Part shown: piece after piece, positions 39,401 to 52,347 of the stretch | Numbering within the stretch: position 1 is the first letter of the stretch | Layout: each line of letters begins with the position of its first letter | Assembly: GCA_009760855.2 (NCBI GenBank) | Contig: WPIO01000001.1 | Location: 4,826,501-4,890,500 of the forward strand | Source: Cristatella mucedo | Lineage: Eukaryota > Bryozoa > Phylactolaemata > Cristatellidae | Length of the DNA: 64,000 nt | Reading direction: 5' to 3' | Position numbers and translations under genes: made by a program | Notes under the pieces: model-generated | Seen by the model: only the letters and a program-made list of their open reading frames with translations | Database searches by the model: none | Told to the model about the DNA's origin: nothing

Positions 39401-42400
39401 GAGAGGTAAGCAGTTAAAACATATCAAATAGAATAAGCAGCTCACCTTCAATAAACCTCGCCACTGTAGAATAGTTAGCAGCTAGGGGCAAAATGCGTAC
39501 CACCAATTCCTTCAGTGCCGTATCTGAAAATCATAAACAATACGATACAATCGGGTGCTCGTGCTTCGACAACCATACTTCCAGAATCAAAAATGCAAAA
39601 ACTAAGCCAAGGATCCAAGTATATATCGACAGCAGTACAACGGCTGCATGCTGAAACCTTATATAGGACGACCACTCTGCAGATGTGTGTCCCTTCTCAG
39701 ATATCACTACTATGCAAATTTGCTGCAGCAAGCTCGAAAAGGTTTCACCAATGTAACGCAATCCCTTCGTCAAGCATATCAGCGACAATATTGCACACAA
39801 GCAAACAAGCAGAAGTCACTGAAAAGTTATGAAAGGCACCGTTCAATGCACCCACCTGCCAGCAAAAATCGGGTTGTATCCAAAAACCTATTCCTTCAAT
39901 CATGCTCAAAATTGAGCATACCTGTACGTGCAGCAGAGAAGAGAACTGCATGAAATGCTAAAGACATTTGGGCAGAAGTTACACAACAGTTCCACGACAA
40001 ATTACTGATACTAACATGTATTAAACTATCGCAAGGATTGTAGTATCTGCACGGCTGACAAAGTAGCTAAATCTGCAAAAGGCCGTCAAGGTGTTCTGAT
40101 AATTATTAGCATTACTTGGCTTGAATCTACCATCTAAATGTTGGTAGTAAACACTTCCTCAGAGCTTACTGAATAGCTTCTGTAAAAGAACAAAGCAGGT
40201 TACTACCAAAGATTTTACGGACTACAGAATTTTCATCCATATGCACAGGTTAGTTTAGAGTAGGCCGAGAATACATAATACCAGAGTGAAGTATTCAGTC
40301 AGTCATAAGAAATCCGGGTTGCTAAACATTAGAGGCACATTGCCATCACTTATGTTGTTAGGGTGCTCTGGCATGTGCCTGTAGATAGCAACATTAGGAT
40401 TACATCCCAAGCAAGACTTACCGTCTGCCCATTTCACTAGTGAGTTATGTACAAAAAAATGGTCAAAACAGCAACAATCAGATCACAGTGACAGAAAAAT
40501 TAGCTGTAAAGGAGAAGGTAAATCAATCAGAAGACAAAACTTTGCTCTAAAGCATACCAAAGGTTTTCCATGGGAGTTATATCAGCATTCATGCTTGGCC
40601 ATGGGAATGTAGTTAGAAGGGGATACCAATGATCTGAAAATAGTCAAAAATTTCTCTCCCTGGCAGTTTCTTGTTCCTAGGATTGTTCTCTAGCTCCCAC
40701 ATAAATCAAGCATTCTCTGGGGCCACTGCACTTATAATACCGATTTTGTTTTACGATTTCTAAGTATTTATGGTGGTTCATAATGGCTTCTATGCGATAA
40801 AGTTATGGTATCAGCTTCAGTGCAACAGCCCAATACCGTTATTCCACTACTGCCGAACTTTGCAGCCTTCCGAAGACAGTCACCGTGGTATGCTTCATTA
40901 ATGTTCCACTTCACAATAGCTTTCCCATCAGAATTGAAAGTGGAGAAATTTGATTCATCAGTTAATACAACTCTTTTTGAAGAAAAAAAATATTTCTTTG
41001 AGCTCAATCTACCACTTCCGGTGTAAGTAGGTCTTACAAAATAATTATATTTACCATGTTCCGGTCATCTGTCAACCACCAAAATTTGGGATTGCATATA
41101 TAACTAGTTTTTCTTTTAACACGCAAATTTCCAAAACCACTGAAAATGGTATGCCCGTTTTCGGACATTCTCCCTTAACAGGCAGCCAAGGTTGGGGGGG
41201 TGGTCGCTAGCCTGTAGCAGGCAGTTAAATGTTTGCTTTTTAGATACCAAAGGCTAATGATGAGCAATCTTGGAGAGCATATTTTGCTGATGTAACCTCT
41301 GTAGAACGCTAAGTTACACACTGTCGATTTAAGTAAAAAGTATTCTAGTGATATTTTTTGCAAGAGAAAATCTATTCAAGCATTGTGGTGGTTGGGCCCT
41401 GTCATCCTTGTTCGTTTGTCAGCTTAGGGCAACCATGCTGCTCCTTCGTTTCCATCGTACCGAGTCGCAACTGCTTCTCAATATTGTAGCATACAAATTG
41501 CTTGGAAATCATAATCGCTGTACCAATGCATATATTATAGCCTGTCAAATGCATTCTCCCAGGATGTTGCTTTTGTGAAGGCAGAAATCTCATTTGCTTT
41601 GCCCGTCTCCTAGTGCTTATTAGCTACTCTACTATCTCCAATTTTTTTTGGCAAAGGACAGTAATCTAAGCTTGCTCTCGGGGCAATGTTAAAGCATCGA
41701 CACAGGCATTCGGTTGATTTGCCCTTTTAGAGAGGTTCACCATCATTGATTAGGCATCATTGTAAACATTATAAACATTGTTCCACTTTAGGTAGAGAAA
41801 TTGTCTAGTATATTGCTTCTCCTGATCCTGAATGCAATGAGAACTACTTTAATTAGTTTGGATTGCTACTGGGACTAGTATTATATGTTGCATCTGAGCG
41901 AGTTCCATCTATAGTTGTCTTAATCATCAGCATTCACCGTTTTCCAGCAATCTCATAAACTTTTGATGGCACCTTTGCAATGTCCTGAAATGAACATGTA
42001 TTCCCTTTCTTAAATCCAGAAAGCGAGAACTAAGTGGCCGTGTGCAGGCAAATTTCTATAGTATAGTTAAAGGTAGGGATCTTCGATGTACTTCAATGGC
42101 CAACAGCAAACACTCCATGAAACAAAGAACTAGAAGCTACTAGCATAGCTCAGGTAGATGAGTAATCATGAAATTTGAGCGGCAGCGAAAGACAGCTAGG
42201 AAGAAGCATGCTAGAATTAGCACCAAACCCTTTGTGTGGAATGAGTTGCTGAATAAGTTTGTATGGGATGTGCAACTTTTTAACAGAACCTACCGACGAT
42301 CGATCAAGGCAATTCCAAGACAAAAGTCGACTTTTTGAAAAATCTAATGCATGGGTAACCATTAGCAAATAATGGTCTGAAATACAATCAGATATCAGTT

Positions 42401-44231
42401 GGCTTTTGCTTGAGATATCATGCGCCGTTGCCCAGTTGTTAAAATAACTCGTCGTAAGCTAACCGATCCTAACAATAATTAGTAATAAATACACTTTTGA
42501 ATGTATTTGCTCGGGCAGGCTGTGTACAACTACAAGCTCAGGCAAAAAGACAGAGTACTTTAAAATGACTACACATCAAAGGACACCAGATGGCCTGACT
42601 TGTCCACAATCGGAATAGCTAGCAAAGCTACCAAACACGATATAGCATGCCCTGTGCAATGGATCTGACACACGTGTCTGTAGATGACTCTAAATTACTG
42701 AATTGCCAGTCTATGTAATAAACTACACTCACAATTTTGCAATGCCTAATCAGATCCAGCGATGTACTTTCAAAGAAATGGAACACTGACATCAGCTCAA
42801 TTGCTCGGCATCCAATAAACAAACAGACTAAAGTAGCAAAGTCAGTTCTGGCATGGCTCTTATATTTAGTTATAATGGGTCATGTCACGTGTCATCATAA
42901 ATATTCGCGTACCCATAATCTTGCCGACTCACCGTGTCTACAGCTTTCCTAGACCCTACATGTGTTTACAATCGAAATTCATGTGACTGACTAGTGAGAC
43001 ATCGGTGGCAGCTAACCAATAAGCAGCGTGCAACAATCATCAAACAAAGCAACAGCAGCTCACACACTTTTGAAGCACTGGGTATGTAGGGTACAAACAA
43101 ATGACAAATCAACAACCATATGTAGATATATTTCTGCACTTGGAAAGCAGTCTGTGGTCCAGCTTTCGAACGGCTGTATCTGATGATCTCCAGCAGCATT
43201 TCTCAAATGACTATCACTTCAATATTTCTGGATCTTCAGGGTACTGCCCAGCTTTGAGACTAGCTAAATTACTTTTTTTTAGATTAAAAAGCTCAATTTC
43301 ATAGCAAAAACCTAGTCTGCATAAAACAGTAGCTCACGAAGGCTGTTTCGGTATGTTGTTGATGTCAACCGTCATCGGTACGGTATAAAGTGCTGTCATT
43401 TCTGATCAGCATTAGCAGAAATAAAACAGCAAGTGTAGCATCAGATGATTCAAACTTGTTCATAATCAAACAGATTGAAAAAATTTCTTATAATTAGAGC
43501 ACCGTGGAAAGGTTATACAGCCTACTATTTAAACAGGTCAGATGCAAAAAGGCAGGTTACAATACTGACTTACCAAGGCTGTTATCAATTGCAAAATTTC
43601 GGATACCATAACGTTCGGTCAGCTTTTGTGCAATAATATACTTCCCGTCGACACCCTTAACAAATATGGTTAACTTGAATAAATGTACAGCAATACTGTT
43701 AAGCCTACTACCGCAAAACGTAGCAGCATATTCATGCATTACTAGCGAGTACAAAGCATGAAATGCTCCATGGACTAGATAGCTGTCAACAGAAGAGCGT
43801 TCCAAAACCAGCTGAATCGAGTTTGCAGAAGTAATTTGAGAAATCAATGAACCGTGGAAATTAAGGTCATACCTCAAATACTGCCGAGTTTTTATAACTA
43901 CATGTCAGACATGCCACACGAAGGTAAGTTTTTTGTGAATGGGGTACTGGTGGAAAAAGATGGATACAACCTGGTCGGTTAGCATATAAGGTACACAACA
44001 ATGAGCCAGTTTGGCAGTCTCCAGCCTCTGAGACGGGATCAAATTTGGAAGATATTTTGACCTAGCACCGTGGACACTGCGATGTATGAATTACTGGATT
44101 ACCACTTATCCACTGTAAATCAAAAGTTCATTGAAACATAACTAGAGGCAGAGAAAGTGGTAAAATTAAAAAATGCACAAAAATGAACAAAGTGAAATGT
44201 GTTAATTTAATTCAACGTTCTCTATCTCTCT

Positions 44232-44279
<48 letters not shown>

Positions 44280-47200
44280 AGTAGTGGTATGAGAGAAAAT
44301 TGACATGGTAAGCATTCATTTTTGGCAAAAATTCTGCTTTAATGGGAATGAATTTCGGTTCCGGTAATAAAAAAGCTTAATATATGCCGAAGGTACGCCC
44401 AACTATCGAAGACAACAAAGTAAGAGGCAAAGAACGAAGAAAGGAAATATGGGTCCTACTTTACAAAAATTGGAATTTTTATCGGAACACAACTTGAATT
44501 TTTTTAAACATGTAGCCAGCTAATCCAATTATGATGTCCCATAATTTTTCATGGGTTAGTGTATACACATAAACACATATACATACGGTACATGTATACA
44601 CATATACAGCTGCAGAAAACGATAAACTGAATGCCTGCCTTGCATACCTTTGATCATGGATATCTGCCAATTTTCTTTATAACAACGATAAACTCGAACT
44701 CCCAACTAATCGGACACCCTAAAAGTATGATCGGACTACGAGGCTTTGCTCTTCTAATTGGTGGTGCTGTAGTGCCACCATCATTAATACTGTACACTGT
44801 GATTGTACTCATAATTTATATGTCCTTTTTTAAGGCTGCTTGACACATGAAAATTTCATTCAAAAGACAGATGCCACAGCTAGTCATCATTTTCAATCCC
44901 TGTCCCAGATTAAGAACTTTCAACCAAGGTGGCTTACTAGCTCAGTGATTCTGCCTACACTAGACTACTGTATTCAGTTTTGGCGGGGCTATTGAAAAAA
45001 GCCATCAAGGCTCTACAGCTGGTGACTAATAGGACTGCAAAGTCCACAAATTCAATAAGTTCAGCCAAGTATTTCGTTTGATGAAGGAGCTGTGATGCCC
45101 CTCCCCAAATAATCAACGAACACACAGTAAAATCTACTCTGACTCCAAAGATCTGCTACGACTTGGCTCCTTCATACCTAGCTGAACTGCTGCACTAGTT
45201 TCAGCCTCATCTTGCCCTCAGGTCCTCAATGGGCAATAAATTAGCTCATCCCTCCTTTCCCTCTAAGATCATTGGAAGAAACTTTTGCTATGCAGGTCCT
45301 AGACTGTGGAACTCACTTCCACAATGTTTATGCAACGACATCTTCTCTCCTACTGCCGACTGTGGCACATCCTTCCAGCTGTCCTACAGTACTGCTTCCA
45401 TACCTTCCAGTACCCACTTCTTCGACTGTCCTCATGACTAAGCTATGTCTTAACCCAGGGAGTGAGGTCCTAGCTCTTCACGACCATGGTCATGCGTTCG
45501 AGCCCTGCAGTGAGCGGTCCTTTATTGCCCACTGCAATCGGTGGTGATAGTCATTTAAGCTCTTCTGCTGCCCTACATATGAGGCTGTTGAATCAACCGT
45601 CTCATTGTTTTCTATGTCGGCTACTGGATGCGCACCAAAAGCCGCTTGGGCTTTGAGTGAGCTATAAAAAAACTCCAGAAACATCAACTTAGTCTCTGTG
45701 GTTTTGTGGAGTTACCGACAGAGATACATATATACATACATATAAGTATGTCAAGCTAAGGCTGTAGAATCAACTAACCGTTTCAGTGGTTTCTACGTCG
45801 GCTACTGCATGTGTAGCGAAAGCCGCCTGGACCGGTTAGGCTGCCGAGCTGGTTTGGTCCAGCGGTTAAGGTGCTCGCCCCGACCAAGGTCTGGCTGAGG
45901 TCTTGGGCTCGAGCCTCGAGGCATAGGTGAAGCGCCTGAATAGAGATTAATTTCTCTTGGGGTGCTATATAAATGAATTTTATTTATTTATTTATATTTA
46001 GGCTTTGAATGAGCTATAAAAAACTCCAGAAACATCAACTTAGCTTTTGTGGCGTTCACTGCGGATCGTCAAGCTATGATGATTAGCATCAATTGACTGG
46101 TGAATAGCTTTACTGTCAACATGATTCGAATCGGAAATATCAGGGCTCGGAATCCTTGAGACTAACCAGTAGCCCACTTGGATGTCATCAGCAAGGCCAT
46201 CCAGCGTGCATTGAATTTGTGAAGCACGCTGATAGCTCGACCGACAGGCTATCGGTGGTGCAAACTCAGTGTCTGAGTGCACGACTTGTTACAGACAGAG
46301 ATACATATATACATGCATACAATTACGACAACTTCATGATCTTAAAGTGGCTACTTCCCCTACTCCAACGTTCTTGCTATGCATAGCCACTATCAAAAGG
46401 TTAAACGTAGTCATTGCAGTATGCCAAGCCTATAACCTACACATATACCTAAACAAGTGTATCCATACAGCATCTACCCACATAAACACACTACCGTGAG
46501 CATGGAAGCCATCCACACACACCAATGCACACCTGCAAGCAGTAGAGAAGATCTTCTATGACACTGTGCTCTTGTAGAGGTAGTGGTAACACCCCAAGCT
46601 CGACAGCTGCTGACATCTGTAATGACAATAGACGATGCGCTAGCACAACTTAGGCCTAGCTGTGTGGAGCTCTGATAGGCTAAGGAAACGATAGGAAAAG
46701 AAAGTTAGCACATTTATCGTCTGAAAGCAACAGAAAGAGTACAAAGAGTGATTGAGCAACTGCAAAAGGCTGCAGCACGACAAGCAGAACGAGTAAAAAG
46801 AAACTTGATGTGACCGTGGCATCCTTTTCACATGCTCGGTTTAAAGAGTAATCTTAAATACATGCTAACATGCAATCATACAAAAAATGATAAAGCCCTT
46901 AATTCCAATTATAGAAAAAAATATGAGCCACACCAGTAAACAAGCTATGAGGCAAGTAAGGGTTGGCACGACGACAGAATAGTTGAATATGAGCAGAGCA
47001 GTATTGGATAAGCAAAGGAAAGTCTAGGAGCAAAAGTTCATGGCGAGTACACAAAATTATCATAAAACCTGAAATGCAGTACAAGTAAATTACCTCTGAA
47101 GAGTCGCCCACGACGAAATCGAGGGTTAGAAAAGGGCGGTCGAAAAGCCAGTCAGGTTGGAATGGTATATTCACTGCAATCATAGATGCACTGCATTTAC

Positions 47201-48046
47201 TTCCATAAGACCAGACTATATGCAGGCCAAACACTAGCCTTGCTGATTCTAGCCATGTACACAAGCAACACAAGGTCAAACAGCACTAACAATCGGTAGG
47301 AGCCTTGCTGATACTAGCCATGTACACTGGCAACACAAGGTCCAACAGCACTAACAATCGGTAGGAGCCTTGCTGATACTAGCCATGTACACTAGCAACA
47401 CAAGGTCCAAAAGCACTAACAATCGGTAGGCAAAGGAATAATCACATAACCACACACCTCCCTTGAGGCAAAGCACCATTGCATGCCTGCTGTGACATGA
47501 GCATGACAGCCAAACAAGTTCACAAGTTTGTGACATTGCATCGAGATTACAGCAATTTCCTTTATTAAGGACTTGAAGGGCTATTCACTTAATCGTCTGC
47601 AAATGGTGCAAAACTCAGCAGCTCGGCTAGTGTATCTTCAATGATGTAGCTGCCATTATCACACAGCTGCTGTCTACACTGGCTCCCTACCCAACATCGA
47701 ATAGATTGAATGATGCTCAGTTGAGCTGACAGGTTACTTCACTCGTTTGCACCAGTCTACCAATCCGACGTCCTTGCTCTTCCAGAGTATTCTCAAATCA
47801 CCCGTTCGGCAATGTATAGTCAGCTTTACATCCCTCGAACTAAATCAAAATATTTTGGCGATCAATTGAGCCTTTAGCTTGTATTAACCCAAAGTTAGGA
47901 ACTCGACTCCAGTGCCGGATACTATCTGCAATGACCTTGCATCTTTTAAGTTTCAGCTTAAGAGGCATCTCTGCTGGTCAGATTTCACTTTGCCTCACTG
48001 AACTGCATCTGCCTTTTTCCTGCATGTTTTGCATAATATACATTAA

Positions 48047-48118
<72 letters not shown>

Positions 48119-48194
48119 TATACAGTATACATAGTATATACAGTATATAGTTTTATATGTATAGTATATATATATATATATATATTATATACAG

Positions 48195-48229
<35 letters not shown>

Positions 48230-51200
48230 AGAGTATATATATCTCTCTCTCTCGTAAATTAAGTGTGTGTATATCTATGCATGGATAGATGTATATCTGG
48301 AACTGAAATTCCATTAAGCCAAAGAGACTATGTGTGTGTTCATGGTGTTCACTGGAATCTTCTATCAAAATCTTACACAGCCTAGGCCAACTTTTGGAGA
48401 GCATACTGCAGCCAACATAAGACACGAACGATTCCGGCTTCAGCTAGCGTCACTTGACCGGAAGTAATGGGAACGACATGTACCAACACACACAAACACA
48501 CGTTATTTTGACTTTTGTGGTTGACTTACATTAAAACAATCAGATAAGCATGGTTCGAATGGTGATCAATCTCACTACATGTGCATAACAAACGATACTA
48601 GTCAGAAAACCTAAGGATGAGGCAGCATTCACAAAAAACTAGCCACATCATATGTACAACAGGCTAATTCTCAAAAACTCAAAAAGCCTGTGCCTACAGG
48701 AAGAATAAAAAAGAAAGCAGTTTCAGGGAATACATATCAAAAAGCTGTTCGAGAAACAACTGCCACCTATGATTGTGCCGTGGTCAACAGTATGATTAGG
48801 CAGGGGGATTAAGAAAAAGAAAGCAAAGGAGCTGGAGATGGACTCTACAGCAATAACCAATTACAGTCGAAAAACGAATCAGAACGTGAGTACAGCGATA
48901 TTGGCATTGTTTTCATCATTGCTTAGCATAGTTCCTTTTCGATTGCAAACTATTTACCCGCATCTGTTGCAAAATTTTAATTGGATTTAATTGAACGAAA
49001 CATGCGACACGGCAAACCTAATTACAAAAAAAGGTAGAGGCCATTTGGGAAGATTCGTGGGAATGCATGTAGTGAGTAGAGCGGCGAGTAGTTCAAGCAG
49101 CTACTAAAATAAATTGTGTCCCACTAACATGATGAAAGAGTAAGAATCCAATCAGCACGATTCATCTAGTACTTCCTATAAACTTACTATTGTCACGCTT
49201 CTGTTTGCCTTGCATTATCTTGGCCATGGCATCGCTTGGAAGATAGTCGCTGGTCGTTAATTTGAGAAGCTTGCTACGCAGCTGACTCGCAAAAAAGAAA
49301 GTAAAGACCGGCAGATTCAATAGCCAGATTGCACATAGCGGTTGAAGAGCCTTAAGCAGCTTGCACCATGCTTGCTGTGAATATTAAAGGATTGCCTGCG
49401 CATGACTCATGCCCACGACCTGAATCGTAAAGTGCAAGCACCTTACCTCTAGGCAAAGACCCTGGGACAGACCAACAACAACCAGCTCTACTTATTTAGC
49501 ATGATACGAAAAATTTCTGATTTCGGTTGGATACATTTTGCTGTATACGTCATCTAACGTCATCAAGCTTTATTTTCCGTAATCATGGATATATACAGAA
49601 AAATGTATCCAACCAAATCAGAATATTTTTTCTAGAATCATGTAAAAACAAGCAGAGCTGAATTTGCCTTTCAAATTTCACTCTGATTGGTGAAGTATTA
49701 GCTGAGTTATGGATACTACAAGGCATAAACAAACACTCGAAATGAAGCAGAAAAAGTCATAAGAATGCACCTCAACAAGCTTCAAGCATGTACTTCGATC
49801 TACTAAGGTTCAACAAGTTGGGATAAAAGTCGCATATGATACAGAGATCAGTAAATTTGTTATTTGTAGACATGATGCTTCCGGTTTACATCCGGGCTAA
49901 ACGATGTTTGCATAATCCTTTTTTCTTTTTACGCAGAAGTCATCAGAGCTTCCAATCCCAGTTCTAACATATTTGTCTTTCGAAAAGTACCCTAAAAAAA
50001 ATATTCAACTGTTGGGCACATTTTACAAGTATTTTCTTGAAATTCCCCTTTTTCTTATGGCAACGGCACTATTTCACCATATCTCTATATCTAAAGTTCA
50101 AGGAGCAAAGGATGTAGCTCTCTACATGACCCTGTAGACATGAGCATCAACAAATAACCACGGCTGTCTTAAAATTGGCTGCTCTCATCTAACTACATAT
50201 TTACTTCAAATATGAGATTGGCTTGAAAAACAGTGCCTTTACGACCCCATATCGTGTAAGTTTAGTTTCCTTGTAATCAAATTGTTTTCAATTATTCAAT
50301 ATCAACTCAATTTAAAAAATGCAGCCTGGTGGCCAAATGAAGAGCAGGGGGTGTTGATTCAAACTTGTTTTTTCAATTACTATGCTCCTAGTGCCTGGAA
50401 CTCACTAAAGACTGACAACGTCACGACATACCCTGACTTGCCGAAATTAAAAAGAAGCTAAAAACTTACATGATACATGATATATGCATAGCATTTGCTC
50501 AGTCTGTATGAACTATCCTTTGCGGGCCGTGTTTTAAAATTGTCCACAGCATGACTAACTAATGTACATCCTTTTCAGGATATGTAGTGGCTAGAAAGAG
50601 ATTGGGTTCTTTAGGGGTGCTATGCAAAATGTATTCTCATTATTATTATCATCGTTATTAGTATTATTTATTCCCACACCCTGTAGAACCAGGCTAGTGC
50701 ACGATCGAAGAGTCTCTCCGTGGGCAGACACGTGATTTATCCCATGGGCTCCTCTAAAAACTTGGCGGCTATCTCACACATGCATCATGCAAGAGCTGCA
50801 CCAGCTCTCGGGCACGCACACATCAATGCATTAACACAACACCGCACACGCGAGCACATATATATGTAATATTGCCCTATGTTGAACAGCACAGAAACAG
50901 CCGGCTCAACAGCCCAATAGGTAGAACATTGAACCCACTCGAGGCAGAGTTCTTTTTTGGCGTTCAGTATCATCGCAGTCGGCCTCCAGTCGTCTGAATT
51001 TTTAAACTACAGCTCACGTGAAACCGTGCACAGGCACATACTAACTTCCTGAGGCAACAATGAAACCGGACAAGAAGGCCTGCCCAAAGTGTCACTCACA
51101 ACCTCAATGGAGCCTACAAAAGTACATCATCGAACCAAAGTGAATTAACTGAGATGTTAAACCAACCGGCATTGCGAGACGTGGTCGACATTTGAGACAG

Positions 51201-52181
51201 AGTGAAGAGCATAGCAGTGCTCTCTACAGCTGTCAGCCAGCAGCGAGAGCATAGCAAGTGTTACCTCTGCTAGTTCTTGCTGACTTATAGAACCTCCAGC
51301 AGCAGATTTCACAGCAGCTGCCTGCAGCTGCCCCAGAGCACCGGTCGGAGCACCAAGTGCGACCCCTGACTGCGCAGCACGCTGAAGGGCATTAGCCTCC
51401 AGAAAATTCTTAACCTTCAAAACGATGATAGATATGCATGCACATACAAAATCCTACGAGGATCCATAAGCAGTTTTGTTCAGCACACTGAATCAGAGGT
51501 TATGAAATAAGCAGGCAAACTCAAATAATAAAATCAGTGAAATTCCATTTGTGATGAAACAGTAAGCTAAAACTTGGCTTTCATCCACCGAGCTGCCCAT
51601 AAGTTTGTGCATGCCCTATGAGCATGTGCATGAGCAGGCACACACTTCTCAGTGCAGATCACCAACGAATGCATGACATTGAAGGGCTTGTGAAGAGTTG
51701 AGTTTTCAACGGGTCACATTGCCGCACAAAATAAAACATTTAGGCATTGGTGATAATTGTTTAGCCGTGTGTGTGTGTTACTGTGTGTTCGTGTGTGTGT
51801 GTGTGTGTGTGTGTGTGTTAGTGTGTGTGTTTGTTAGTGTGTGCGTGTGTGTGTGTAAGTGTTAGTGTAGGTGCGTGTCAGTGTATATATGTGTGTGTGT
51901 GTGTGTTAGTGTGTGTGTTAGTGTGTGTGTTAGTGTGTGTGTGTGTGTATGTATGTTAGTGTGTGTGTGTTACTGTGTGTGTGTTACTGTGTGTGTGTTA
52001 GTGTGTGTGTGTGTGAGTGTGTGTGTGTGTGTGTGTGTGTTTGTTACTGTGTGTTCGTGTGTGTGTGTTAGTGTGTGTGTGTGTTAGTGTGTGTGTTTGT
52101 TAGTGTGTGCGCGTGTGTGTAAGTGTTAGTGTAGGTGCGTGTTAGTGTATATATGTGTTAGTGTGTGTTAGTGTGTGTGTG

Positions 52182-52216
<35 letters not shown>

Positions 52217-52293
52217 GCGTGTGTATTAGTGTGTGTGTGTGTGTGTGTGTGAGAGTGTGTGTGTGTCTGTGTGTGTGTATGTTAGCGTGTGTA

Positions 52294-52347
<54 letters not shown>

